From contig CAJTFN010000005.1 of the NCBI GenBank assembly GCA_910575815.1, forward strand, positions 194,965-258,964: 64,000 nt of DNA, in the 5' to 3' direction. Positions 23,975 through 32,489 of the stretch are shown here, piece after piece. Source of the stretch: Oscillospiraceae bacterium. GTDB taxonomy: Bacteria; Bacillota; Clostridia; Oscillospirales; Oscillospiraceae. The position numbers and the translations under genes were made by a program. Numbering within the stretch: the stretch's first letter is position 1; the number at the start of each line of letters is the position of its first letter. Under the pieces are notes generated by a model. The model saw only the letters and a program-made list of their open reading frames with translations, ran no database searches and was not told the origin of the DNA.

Positions 23975-26851
23975 TTACAAGCTCCCCGCCGGGCTCTCAA
24001 TAAAATTCCTCAGAATCTGGGCAACCTGCGCACGGGTGGCCTGCCCCTGAGGGTTCAGCTGCCCATTGCCAAAGCCATGGATGATTCCATTGGCCACCGC
24101 CCAGCTCATGGCCTCCCGGGCATAGCCACCGATCTGGTCCGCATCCCCGAAAGAAGACTGTGCGCCGCCAGCGGCGGGGGAGCCCGCGTAGCGCCAGAGC
24201 ATGGTGAGCAGCTGCTCGCGGGTGATGTTCTGCCCGGGGCTGCTTCCGTCGCTGATACCGTGAGCCACTGCCCAGGCCATGCCCTTTTCATACCACGTGC
24301 CGCCGCCGGTGGTGTCCGCGCCGTCCAGGCGGGCCAGAACCATCATCAGCATGGCCCGGGTCATGGGCGCTTCGGGGGTGAAGGTCGCTTCGGTGGTTCC
24401 GGCGAACAGCTCGCGGGCGGAGACAAACGCAATGGCCTCCGCGCCCCAATACCCGGAGAGTACGTCCGTAAAATCCTTGTTATTATCCACGATTTTCACC
24501 GTGGCCCCGTCCGGCAGGGACACCGTCACGCCGCCGGCTCCGGGGATGGAGGTTTTCAGAATCTCCTCCGTGCCGTCCGCCCGGACGATCACCGCCACGG
24601 TACCGGGAGTCGGGGAGGAAACCGGAATCTCCACCCGAACCGGCGTTTCGCTGCCTGTGCTCACGGTGACCCTCGACGCGGCCTCGCTATTCCGGGCAGC
24701 CGGAATCTCCGGGATGGGGAGGGAAACCGGCCCGCCGTTTTGCCGGGCGGCGTCCACCGCCGAGGGGGACAATTTGACGGTTGCCTCCGCCTGGCCGTTG
24801 GCCTGGATGGCGACGGCGGCGGTAGTGCCGTCTTTCCGGTCCACGCGGACCGTACCGGAGCCATCCGCCCGAACGACAGTCTCCGTTTTGTTGCTGGCCC
24901 GGTCGGTTTCCCGGGTGGTCACCGTGCCGTTCTTTTGGGTTTCGACGACGGTTTTGCTGCCGTCCGGGCGCTGGGTAGTCTTCGTGACGGTCCCCGTGCG
25001 CTCATCGGTCCTGGTTATGTTGGTGGAGCCGTCCGGGTCCCGGGTTGTGGTAGTGGTGGTGGTCGAGCCGGAGGGGGTGGAACTGCCGGAGTAATCGTTC
25101 CCGCCGGAGCCGCTGCCGGAACCGCCGGAATTCCCGCCGCTGGAGCCGCCGTTTCCGCCGGAGGAAGAACCGCCCGTGGCGGGAATACTTTCCGTTTGAC
25201 GGTACTCACAGACGGAGCAGGTGCGATGCCTGCTGCCGCTCTGGCCGGCCGCTGCGCTCTGGTCGGTTACCCAGTCGCCGTAGCTGTGGGCCCCGTAGCC
25301 GTTTTTGCCGCTGTTTTCGGTGACGCCGCAGTCCTCGGCCAGGCACTCGTGCCAGTGACCGGCGCTGTCGCTACTCCAGGCCGAAGCCCAGCTGTGCTCG
25401 TGCTCCCCCGGCAGGGAAGGGGTTTCGGGAGGCTGCGTATTGTAATGTATGGTCGCGCCCTCCAGGGCCATTGTGTTGCTGGGCACCTTCTGTATACTGT
25501 TCCAAGCTGCCTCATCCCCGCCGAAGTACACGTCATTCAACGTGCGGGGCAGGGGGAAGGCGGATGTACCGATCTCCGTCACGCTGTCCGGAACATAGAC
25601 CGAAAGCAGCGGGCATTTGGCAAAAGCCGACTCCCCGATGCGCGTCGCGCCCTGGGGGATGTTCAGGCTGGTGAGGGACAGGCAGTTTATAAACATGTTG
25701 TCCGCGATGCAGTCCACGCTTTGCGGCAGCGTTACCTTGCTCAGCTTCCAGCACTTCGCGAACAAATTCTCCCGCATGGCCACCGGCTCGCCGGAGGAAT
25801 TCTGCCGGAAGGCCGCCTCGGTCATTTCCGTGCACTCGAAAAACGCCGAGTCTCCCACCGAACGGACGCTGGCGGGCAACGTGATGGAGGCCAGCTTGGA
25901 GCAGGCCTGAAAGGCGCCGGACCCAATGGTTTCCAAGCCCTCGGAAAGACTTATAGTGACCAGGTTCGCGCAGTTTTGGAAGGCGTGCTCCCCGATGGTC
26001 CGCACACTGCCGGGAACGCTCAGGGAAACCAGGGCGGTTCCGTTAAACGCGCCGCTGCCAATCTCCGTCACGCTGCCGGGGAGGGTCACGCTGAGAGCGG
26101 CGCTTCCAGAAAACGCGCTGCTGCCTACATTGGTCACGCCGTCCTTGATGACGATGGACATAATTTTGTCCATATGGTCCTTCCAGGGCGTATCCGAAGA
26201 CCCGCCGAAATCCGTCATCGCGCCGCTGCCGGAGATGGTGAGGGTACCCGCCCCGGTCAGCTTCCACGTGAGGCTTCCCAGGCTCCCGCTGCCGATTTCC
26301 GTGCCGGCCGAAGGGTCGTCCGGGGGCGTGTAGCCCTTGGGATAGCGGGTGATGAAATAGTCGGCGGTCTCCACGTCCGCCTTTGACAGCGCGCGGCCCC
26401 AGTGGACCATCCCGGCCCCGCCGTTCACCCGGTAGTTTGCCTCGGCGACGATGACGCCGCCCTCCGTCACATGGAGCACAATCACACTGTGGCTGTTGTG
26501 ATTGATCCGCAGGATGTCCCCGGCCCGCACGTCCGAGAGCTGAAACTCCCCGGTGGTAAGTGTCCGGGCGGGCAGAGTGCCGAAGGCCTTGTCGCTGAGC
26601 TCAAAGGCGAACGCCGCGCAGCCAGTGCCGCCGGTGATGTTCCCGGCCACAGGGCCGCCTCCCCAGTCGTCATAGGAATGGTTGGAATCGTCCCACGGGG
26701 TTCCTTCGCGATAGCCGTCCTGGGTTTCGAGGGCGATGAGGATTTCATAGACCTCCCGCGGAGAGGGGACGGCTTCCTCCGCGCAGGCCGCCGGAAGGGC
26801 AAAGGCGCACAGGCACAGAGCCAATGCCATGGAAAAGATCCGCTGTTTCAT
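23975..26851 (-). CDS. Secreted SLH-domain protein with leucine-rich repeats and an N-terminal peptidase-like domain
   Basis: Surface protein of 958 aa. A signal peptide (MKQRIFSMALALCLCAFALPAACA) is followed by a CHAP/NlpC-like region (about 30-160, with TGCAAFAFELSD and HNSHSVIVLHV suggesting a Cys/His pair). About seven BspA-type leucine-rich repeats come next (ITLPASVRSVGDSAFFECTE kind, about 185-440), then a Ser/Gly/Thr linker, a beta-rich region (RPDGSKTVVETQKNGTVT) and, over the last 180 or so residues, three S-layer homology domains (ITREQLLTMLWRYAGSP, ATRAQVAQILRNFIES) that bind cell-wall polymers. The start chosen has AAGGAGG upstream; eleven extra codons above it lack one. Role unknown; an envelope-bound hydrolase or adhesin is likely. 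Confidence 0.85.
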   Translation of the reverse strand: MKQRIFSMALALCLCAFALPAACAEEAVPSPREVYEILIALETQDGYREGTPWDDSNHSYDDWGGGPVAGNITGGTGCAAFAFELSDKAFGTLPARTLTTGEFQLSDVRAGDILRINHNSHSVIVLHVTEGGVIVAEANYRVNGGAGMVHWGRALSKADVETADYFITRYPKGYTPPDDPSAGTEIGSGSLGSLTWKLTGAGTLTISGSGAMTDFGGSSDTPWKDHMDKIMSIVIKDGVTNVGSSAFSGSAALSVTLPGSVTEIGSGAFNGTALVSLSVPGSVRTIGEHAFQNCANLVTISLSEGLETIGSGAFQACSKLASITLPASVRSVGDSAFFECTEMTEAAFRQNSSGEPVAMRENLFAKCWKLSKVTLPQSVDCIADNMFINCLSLTSLNIPQGATRIGESAFAKCPLLSVYVPDSVTEIGTSAFPLPRTLNDVYFGGDEAAWNSIQKVPSNTMALEGATIHYNTQPPETPSLPGEHEHSWASAWSSDSAGHWHECLAEDCGVTENSGKNGYGAHSYGDWVTDQSAAAGQSGSRHRTCSVCEYRQTESIPATGGSSSGGNGGSSGGNSGGSGSGSGGNDYSGSSTPSGSTTTTTTTRDPDGSTNITRTDERTGTVTKTTQRPDGSKTVVETQKNGTVTTRETDRASNKTETVVRADGSGTVRVDRKDGTTAAVAIQANGQAEATVKLSPSAVDAARQNGGPVSLPIPEIPAARNSEAASRVTVSTGSETPVRVEIPVSSPTPGTVAVIVRADGTEEILKTSIPGAGGVTVSLPDGATVKIVDNNKDFTDVLSGYWGAEAIAFVSARELFAGTTEATFTPEAPMTRAMLMMVLARLDGADTTGGGTWYEKGMAWAVAHGISDGSSPGQNITREQLLTMLWRYAGSPAAGGAQSSFGDADQIGGYAREAMSWAVANGIIHGFGNGQLNPQGQATRAQVAQILRNFIESPAGSL

Positions 26852-27011
26852 GGTTTCGCAGCCTCCTTGCAGATTTGCGTTCATAGGGGGATTTTGTGCG
26901 ATGGTTCGGGAATACTTTCGGACGGAGCGCCGTGGCTATCCTATTCGGCGGCAAAGGAGAGAAATGCCTGTTCTCTCCCGTTCCGGTTTTCCGCCCCAAG
27001 CGGGTTTTCCT

Positions 27012-27040
27012 ATTATAGCGATTGGGCGGAGCGATTGTAA
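27012..27040 (-). promoter_or_regulatory. Promoter of the SLH protein gene
   Basis: Minus-strand TTACAA, 17-bp spacer, TATAAT, leaving a leader of about 155 nt before the start. The remaining gap to the SDR gene holds that gene's promoter. Confidence 0.6.
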
Positions 27041-27154
27041 GTGTAATTGGAAAAGGATATGTGTAGGTATGTGTGGCCATCATCCGTGGCGCAGCCCTCC
27101 CTCGTCAAGTTTCACAATGGTTTTAAACTTTACGTATCCTTTATCTGGTTTCTC

Positions 27155-27183
27155 TTGACAAAAATCCTTCCAGCGAATAAGAT
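27155..27183 (+). promoter_or_regulatory. Promoter of the SDR oxidoreductase gene
   Basis: TTGACA, 17-bp spacer, TAAGAT, about 45 nt upstream of the start. Confidence 0.7.
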
Positions 27184-27231
27184 TGTATAAGCCAGTAATT
27201 CCCAAAAAATAAGGAAAAGAGGTCTTTCATC

Positions 27232-28035
27232 ATGAACAGATTGCAGGACAAAGTAGCGATCATCACTGGCTCCACCGGTGGCATCGGCGTCGGCATCGCC
27301 CGCCTGTACGCCGCGGAGGGCGCTCAGGTCATCGTGTGTGGCCGCCGGGCGGAAAAGGGCCAGGCCGTTGTGGACGCCATCACGGCGGAAGGCGGCAAGG
27401 CCAGCTTCCACGCCATGGACATCACGGTTCCGGAGAGCATCGAGAAATTGGTGGAGGACACGGTCAACACCTATGGGCGCATTGACGTTCTGGTGAACAA
27501 CGCGGCGAACGTAGGCCTGAAGGACGGCCGGATGGACGAGGTTACGCTGGAGATGTGGGACGATATTTTCACCAGCGATATCCGGGGCCCCTTCTACGTG
27601 ACCAAATGCGTGCTGCCCCATATGCGCAAGAACCCCCAGGGCGGTTCCATCGTCAACATCGGCTCCATGGCCGCCTGCGGCGGCGACCTGGGCGCGACGG
27701 CCTATGCCTGCGCCAAGGCGGGCGTAGACGCGCTGACCAAGTCCGTGGCGCTGCAATACGGCAAGGATAATATCCGCTGCAACTGCGTCCGCCCGGGCCT
27801 GATCGTCACCCCGGACAATGAGGGCCGTATTCCCCAGGTGCTGAAGGATATTTTCCTGAGCAACATTATGGTCAACCGGTATGGCTGCCCGGAGGATATC
27901 GGACATGCCTGTGTCTATTTCGGTTCCGACGAAAGCGCCTATGTCAGCGGCCAGGTTATCACTGTGGACGGCGGCCTGAATTCCCATGTGCCCACCGTGG
28001 CCCAGTTCCGCGCCATCGGCTCTCGTACCTGGTAA
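27232..28035 (+). CDS. Short-chain dehydrogenase/reductase
   Basis: Classical SDR, 267 aa. NAD(P)-binding TGSTGGIGVGIA at residue 13, NNAANVG, catalytic Ser in IVNIGSMAA, and the YxxxK pair in TAYACAKAGVD. The C-terminus ends SGQVITVDGGLNSH. The CGRRAE after the second strand suggests NADP preference. The substrate is not evident; hydroxysteroid and 3-oxoacyl reductases share this architecture. Single-gene unit with its own promoter and terminator. Confidence 0.9.
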   Translation: MNRLQDKVAIITGSTGGIGVGIARLYAAEGAQVIVCGRRAEKGQAVVDAITAEGGKASFHAMDITVPESIEKLVEDTVNTYGRIDVLVNNAANVGLKDGRMDEVTLEMWDDIFTSDIRGPFYVTKCVLPHMRKNPQGGSIVNIGSMAACGGDLGATAYACAKAGVDALTKSVALQYGKDNIRCNCVRPGLIVTPDNEGRIPQVLKDIFLSNIMVNRYGCPEDIGHACVYFGSDESAYVSGQVITVDGGLNSHVPTVAQFRAIGSRTW

Positions 28036-28097
28036 AAGGCGAGTTTGCGCTTTTCCATCGGAGTGCACACGGACCGGGGGGAAGCAAATTTAAGATC

Positions 28098-28134
28098 AAG
28101 GCCGGCGGGGCGTTAAGCCCCACCGGCCTTTTAC
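28098..28134 (+). terminator. Terminator of the SDR gene
   Basis: Stem aaggccgg.gggg / cccc.ccggcctt with one internal mismatch and a 7-nt loop, followed by TTTT. Confidence 0.8.
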
Positions 28135-28207
28135 CGGACACCGACGCGGGGTGCCCGGTTTTGCGCCGGGGAAGAGCGCGACGGGATTTCCCATCAAGAA
28201 ATGGGTG

Positions 28208-28404
28208 TCGACTTGATTGCCAAATTGTGCTATACTGCAAGGGTGAACCGAAGAGGAAGTTCTCACGCAGTGAAACGATGTGCGTGATGTGGTGGGGAGA
28301 CCGTGCCCCTGGACCTGGCATGGAAATCCGGGCTATAGGAGCTTTTTTAAGGCTTTTCTTCCCGTTCGCACCGGTTTCCCAAACATGTAAAGGAGGAATT
28401 TATC
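28208..28404 (+). promoter_or_regulatory. Promoter and long leader of rubrerythrin
   Basis: A TATACT at 28231-28236 with a weak TCGACT 17 bp upstream gives a 5' leader of about 160 nt, ending in AAAGGAGG before the start. The leader contains several short G/C pairing segments, for example GGTGGGG with CCCC near 28292-28312, but fits no riboswitch class recognised here. Confidence 0.4.
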
Positions 28405-28941
28405 ATGTCCAAATACGCTGGAACGCAGACCGAGAAGAACCTGGAGGCCGCTTTCGCCGGGGAGTCCCAGGCCCGGAACAAATACACCTATTTTGCCTCC
28501 AAGGCCAAGAAGGAGGGCTTCGAGCAGATCGCCGCCCTATTCCTGAAAACCGCCGACAACGAAAAAGAACACGCCAAGATGTGGTTCAAGGAGCTGGAGG
28601 GACTGGGTTCCACCGCCGAAAATCTGGCCGCTGCTGCCGGCGGGGAGAACTACGAGTGGACCGATATGTATGAGGGCTTCGCCAAGACGGCCGAGGCGGA
28701 GGGCTTCCCGGAACTGGCTGCCAAGTTCCGTGCGGTCAGCGAGATCGAAAAGCACCACGAGGAACGGTACCGGGCTCTGCTGAAAAACGTGGAGGCCCAG
28801 GAGGTCTTCAAGAAGAGCGAGGTCAAAGTCTGGGAGTGCCGGAACTGCGGACATATTGTGGTTGGCGCCGCCGCTCCTGACGTTTGCCCGGTCTGCGCCC
28901 ATCCCCAGGCCTACTTCGAGATTCATTCGGAGAATTATTAA
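28405..28941 (+). CDS. rbr: Rubrerythrin
   Basis: Peroxide-scavenging non-haem iron protein of 178 aa. The diiron ferritin-like domain (about 1-135) has the expected carboxylates and histidines ([32 protein letters not shown]). The C-terminal rubredoxin domain has CRNC and CPVC pairs 12 residues apart. It reduces hydrogen peroxide using electrons from rubredoxin or NADH pathways and is typical of strict anaerobes. A strong ribosome-binding site and terminator frame it. Confidence 0.96.
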   Translation: MSKYAGTQTEKNLEAAFAGESQARNKYTYFASKAKKEGFEQIAALFLKTADNEKEHAKMWFKELEGLGSTAENLAAAAGGENYEWTDMYEGFAKTAEAEGFPELAAKFRAVSEIEKHHEERYRALLKNVEAQEVFKKSEVKVWECRNCGHIVVGAAAPDVCPVCAHPQAYFEIHSENY

Positions 28942-28951
28942 ACGGGAAAAT

Positions 28952-28982
28952 AAACGGCATGGAGCGCTGCTCCATGCCGTTT
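28952..28982 (+). terminator. Terminator of rubrerythrin
   Basis: Perfect 14-bp stem (aaacggcatggagc and complement) with a 3-nt loop, 10 nt after the stop. Confidence 0.85.
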
Positions 28983-29145
28983 GCTTTGAAAGGGTTTCTC
29001 CAGGTTTTCACCGCCGGGGCTCCCGCAGCCGAACCAGCCGGCGCGGTAAAATCCGCCTGTTGGGAACAAACGCCGCGAGGCAAAGAAACGCGGGGCGTTT
29101 TACGGAAACACGCTCGCGGAACTAGACTCTGGTGTCGATTCCCCG

Positions 29146-29553
29146 CTAGTAGCCGTCCAGGATGCCGGTATCAAAGGGTTTCCCCCAGTCCCAATCCGGA
29201 TTGTGCTGGCGGACAAATTCACCAAGCCGGACCGCCTCGTCGTGGAACGCCTCGTTCAGGGTCCAGGACGCACTCAGCCGCTTTTCCGGCGAAAGGGACA
29301 GGGTGTAATTGCGAATGACCGCGCTGATGTCCTCCCCGTTGCTCACCCCATAGCCGTTTTTCATGTGGTCGAAGGCAATTTGCCGGACCTGCTGAATTAC
29401 GCTCTCATCCATAGGAACAATCTTACGATAGTCCCCCGCGTCGTTCAGGCTCATGCCGGGCGTGCCGTAGGGATTAATGTGGGGTTGGCCCGTTTGGGCA
29501 ACCACGCCGCATCTTTGCCGCTGCTGCTCTTGTACAATCTGCGTGACGGTCAT
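29146..29553 (-). CDS. Hypothetical protein
   Basis: Protein of 135 aa, not recognised. The N-terminus is polar and Gln-rich. The body is helical (DESVIQQVRQIAFDHMKNGYG, WTLNEAFHDEAVRLGEFVRQHNPDWDWGKPFD). No signal peptide or membrane segment is visible. The ATG is preceded by AAAGGAGG at good spacing and codon use resembles the neighbours, so it is likely real. It is flanked by rubrerythrin and a cell-wall peptidase gene, which gives no functional clue. Confidence 0.6.
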   Translation of the reverse strand: MTVTQIVQEQQRQRCGVVAQTGQPHINPYGTPGMSLNDAGDYRKIVPMDESVIQQVRQIAFDHMKNGYGVSNGEDISAVIRNYTLSLSPEKRLSASWTLNEAFHDEAVRLGEFVRQHNPDWDWGKPFDTGILDGY

Positions 29554-29809
29554 GCGATGGCCTCCTTTTCCTGCTGGAAAATTTTATTTTCTCAATATTC
29601 ACATCGGAATTTTATAGGGAAAATTAATGGGAGCGAGAAAAATTAACGATCAGGGACCGGCGCGGCGGCGCTCCGCCGGACCCGCCGCAGGCCGAACAGC
29701 GGCGGTCCTCCCCTTTCCGAAGAAGAAGGAGGAACCGGAAACCCTGCCGGCTCCCCGGTAACGGTCCCGCGAAAACAGAAAACCGGCGGGAACCATTCTG
29801 CATTTCCTC

Positions 29810-29837
29810 TTGACTTTCCCCCGATTGGGTGTATCAT
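29810..29837 (+). promoter_or_regulatory. Promoter of the M15D peptidase gene
   Basis: TTGACT, 16-bp spacer, TATCAT. The implied start point near 29844 rules out start codons further upstream. The 29554-29809 stretch before it shows nothing else. Confidence 0.6.
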
Positions 29838-29875
29838 TTCCTTATGCCTTTTCCGCCCCGAAACCGGCGGAATCC

Positions 29876-31918
29876 ATGGCCCTGACTCTACCCTATGCGC
29901 GGAAGGAGGCGCTGCTTACGAGACGGCGCTATCGACGACCCCACAACCGAAAAACCCGGGTACAAATCCGCCAACTGGCGAGAATCTGGATCGCCGGAGC
30001 CGCCGCGCTGCTGCTGGCTCTGACGGCGGCGGCGCTCCTTTTCGGGTCCGCCGGCGGACGGCCCGGCTTTGAAGCGGGAGATCTCCTGGTCTGCGCCAAC
30101 GGCGACGGGACCCTGGACCTCTCCTGGCCCCAGGCCGGTTCCCCGGCAATGTATCTGCTGGAATTCCGCTGCGGCGAAACCCACTTTGAAAAATACTACA
30201 CCACCCCCGCTGCCCGGCTCTCCGGCGTTCCGGCCGGGGAGGAGCTGCGGATTCAAATCCAGGCTGTGGCCGACGGAAAACCCCTCTTTGGAAAACCCCG
30301 GCAGCTTCACAGCTGGAAGACCCTGAAGGCCCGCGTAACCCTGCCGGAGGAGCTGCCCGTGCCGGAGGCGGAGGGCTCCCTGGAATCGGGGACGGTTTCC
30401 CTCCGCTGGACCGGCGACGGCAAGCTGTACAAGGTCTTTGCCCTGGGCAACCCCACCGGGCCGGGAAACACCCTGGTGGCCACCACGGGGGAAACCTCCC
30501 TTGCCCTTTCGGCGGACCGCGTGCCCTCCGGGGAACCGCTGCGGCTGGCCGTCCGTCAGGCTTGGAAGCGGAGGGGCTTTGTTCTCTGCGGTCCCGCCTC
30601 GGTCCCGGTGACCCTGAACCGGCAAAATTTGCCCGGCGGCCCGCTGTCCCTCAGCTGCCGGGAGGAGCTGCCCCGCATGTACATTCTGGAGTGGAACGGC
30701 GTCTCCTGCGACCACTTCGCCATTCAGGAGTGGCGGGAGGAGGGCTGGCAGACCGTCGGCCGGCGGATGCCGCAGGAGCATATGCGTTATGACACCGGCC
30801 GCCTGCGCTCCGGTTCCTATCACCGCTTCCGCGTCGCCGCCATGGGGGGAGACGGCACGGAGATTCAGGCGGAGGAGACGGCCTTCCACGCCTCAATCTC
30901 CCCCCTCTACAGCACCGTCTGGCCCATTCAGGACCTGGCCCTCTACGAAAACCCCGGAAAGGGAGATCGGCTGGCCACGGTCCCCGGCGGGACAGCCCTC
31001 TGCGTGTTGTCGGAGGAGGGCAGCTGGTTCCGGGTCCGCTTCGGGGATGAGTACGGCTGGCTGGACAGCCGCTTTTGCATGATTAATCTGCCGGAGTACG
31101 TGGGGGACCACTGCGACTACGACATCGCAAACAGCTACGATTCCATCTTCGCGGTTCACGGTTCCCCCATCCGCACGGTCACCCACCAGGTGATTCAGGG
31201 TTTTGAGCACATGCGAACGGCGGAAGGGGACTTTCTGGTGCCCTATCTGTATCCCTGCGCCCAAAAGCTCCTCACCGCCGCCCAGGCCGCCGAGGCCGAC
31301 GGTCTCCGGCTGAAAATCTACGAGGCCTTCCGCCCCAACCGGGCGACCCGGTTCCTGTACGACACCACGTCGGAGCAGCTGGACGCCCCGGCCCTTCCGG
31401 ATACCGGCCCGGGGGAGGAGGGCGGGATGGAAGCCGCCCCTGGCTCCGGAGGGTCCTCCAGTACGCTCTATAAGCTCATGACCAACAATGGCCGCTATCG
31501 CCTGGGCAGCTTTCTGGCGAAGGTGACCTCCACCCACAACCGGGGCATCGCCCTGGATTTGACGCTGGCGGACGCCGTCACCGGGGAGGAGCTGGCCATG
31601 CAGAGCGATATGCACGATTTGAGCTGGTATTCCGCCACAAATCTGAATAACCTCAACGCCAAAGTCCTGGCGAACTACATGACCGCCGCCGGGATGAACG
31701 GCCTGAGCTCGGAGTGGTGGCATTTCCAGGACGATAAGACCCGGGAATCGATCGGGCTGAACAGCTATCTCTACGAAGGCGTCAGCGCCGAGGGCTGGAC
31801 CCAGGACGACGCCGGCTGGCGATACCGGAACGCCGACGGCAGCTATGCCTGCAATACGGCTCTGACGATTGATGGCCGGAGCTATACATTTGACGCCGCC
31901 GGATACGCGGCCGGTTGA
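29876..31918 (+). CDS. Membrane-anchored D-Ala-D-Ala dipeptidase-like protein (M15D, VanX-like)
   Basis: Protein of 680 aa. A basic N-terminus and one transmembrane helix (about 37-58, IWIAGAAALLLALTAAALLF) are followed by about 280 residues of beta-rich fibronectin/Ig-like modules and an SH3-like domain near 345-400 (ALYENPGKGDRLATVPGG). A C-terminal M15D zinc peptidase domain (about 410-620) comes next: YEAFRPNRATRF, STHNRGIALDLTL (His and Asp ligands) and SSEWWHFQD (catalytic Glu, His ligand). The last 40 residues resemble a cell-wall-binding repeat. It would cleave D-Ala-D-Ala dipeptide or peptidoglycan stems outside the membrane. The start at 29876 is chosen because upstream codons precede the promoter start point. 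Confidence 0.82.
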   Translation: MALTLPYARKEALLTRRRYRRPHNRKTRVQIRQLARIWIAGAAALLLALTAAALLFGSAGGRPGFEAGDLLVCANGDGTLDLSWPQAGSPAMYLLEFRCGETHFEKYYTTPAARLSGVPAGEELRIQIQAVADGKPLFGKPRQLHSWKTLKARVTLPEELPVPEAEGSLESGTVSLRWTGDGKLYKVFALGNPTGPGNTLVATTGETSLALSADRVPSGEPLRLAVRQAWKRRGFVLCGPASVPVTLNRQNLPGGPLSLSCREELPRMYILEWNGVSCDHFAIQEWREEGWQTVGRRMPQEHMRYDTGRLRSGSYHRFRVAAMGGDGTEIQAEETAFHASISPLYSTVWPIQDLALYENPGKGDRLATVPGGTALCVLSEEGSWFRVRFGDEYGWLDSRFCMINLPEYVGDHCDYDIANSYDSIFAVHGSPIRTVTHQVIQGFEHMRTAEGDFLVPYLYPCAQKLLTAAQAAEADGLRLKIYEAFRPNRATRFLYDTTSEQLDAPALPDTGPGEEGGMEAAPGSGGSSSTLYKLMTNNGRYRLGSFLAKVTSTHNRGIALDLTLADAVTGEELAMQSDMHDLSWYSATNLNNLNAKVLANYMTAAGMNGLSSEWWHFQDDKTRESIGLNSYLYEGVSAEGWTQDDAGWRYRNADGSYACNTALTIDGRSYTFDAAGYAAG

Positions 31919-31920
31919 AG

Positions 31921-31950
31921 AAAGCCCGCCAGCACTGCTGGCGGGCTTTT
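31921..31950 (+). terminator. Terminator of the M15D peptidase gene
   Basis: Perfect 13-bp stem (aaagcccgccagc and complement), 3-nt loop, TTTT, immediately after the stop. It can also act on the convergent gene. Confidence 0.9.
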
Positions 31951-31973
31951 ACACGCTTCTTCGAGACCGCGTT

Positions 31974-32420
31974 TTATGTTCTCTTTTTGAACTTCTCAAT
32001 CGCAAACTCGTAAGCTTCTTGAAGCAAAGGCTTACATTCGTTAAACGTTGATTCCGATGGATTGAGAATACTGATCCACCCCATCCAGGCATACACAGGG
32101 TGGGGCAATAAGCAATCGGCCGCAGTGAAGTCATAGGGCATCTCTACAACCCCGCCCGCCGCGGGACGTGGGGGGATATCTCCGAACAGGTTTTGAAAGG
32201 TGGTTTTTCTCAGCCCAAGGTTTACGCGGTAAATGCCCTGCCGGTTCAGATTGGAGCTCCTGTCATTCGCTCCATCTTTTTCCTTGACCGTAAGCACATA
32301 CACACCACGCTTTAAAATGTGATTGGGATTATAAAAAACTCCCTTTTCACCCCAACTCTCAACAAGGGTTGTCCCTTCCAAGCTGCTAAGACAATAATCT
32401 AAAATTTCATCCGGTTTCAT
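31974..32420 (-). CDS. DUF6194-like protein
   Basis: Protein of 148 aa with the layout of the DUF6194 family: a short helical start (MKPDEILDYCLSSLEG), GVYVLTVKEKDG, the DRSSNLNRQGIYRVNLGLRKTTFQNLFG core, and a late HPVYAWMGWISILNPSESTF segment. Function unknown; relatives are small stand-alone cytoplasmic proteins. Its codon use is A+T-richer than its neighbours, suggesting more recent acquisition. The ATG at 32420 has GAGGTG 7 nt upstream. A GTG two codons earlier is less likely. Confidence 0.65.
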   Translation of the reverse strand: MKPDEILDYCLSSLEGTTLVESWGEKGVFYNPNHILKRGVYVLTVKEKDGANDRSSNLNRQGIYRVNLGLRKTTFQNLFGDIPPRPAAGGVVEMPYDFTAADCLLPHPVYAWMGWISILNPSESTFNECKPLLQEAYEFAIEKFKKRT

Positions 32421-32489
32421 AATCACGCACCTCTATAACCACCCGGTTGGCCGGTGGACATCACATACCGCCATCATTCCCCCGAAGGC

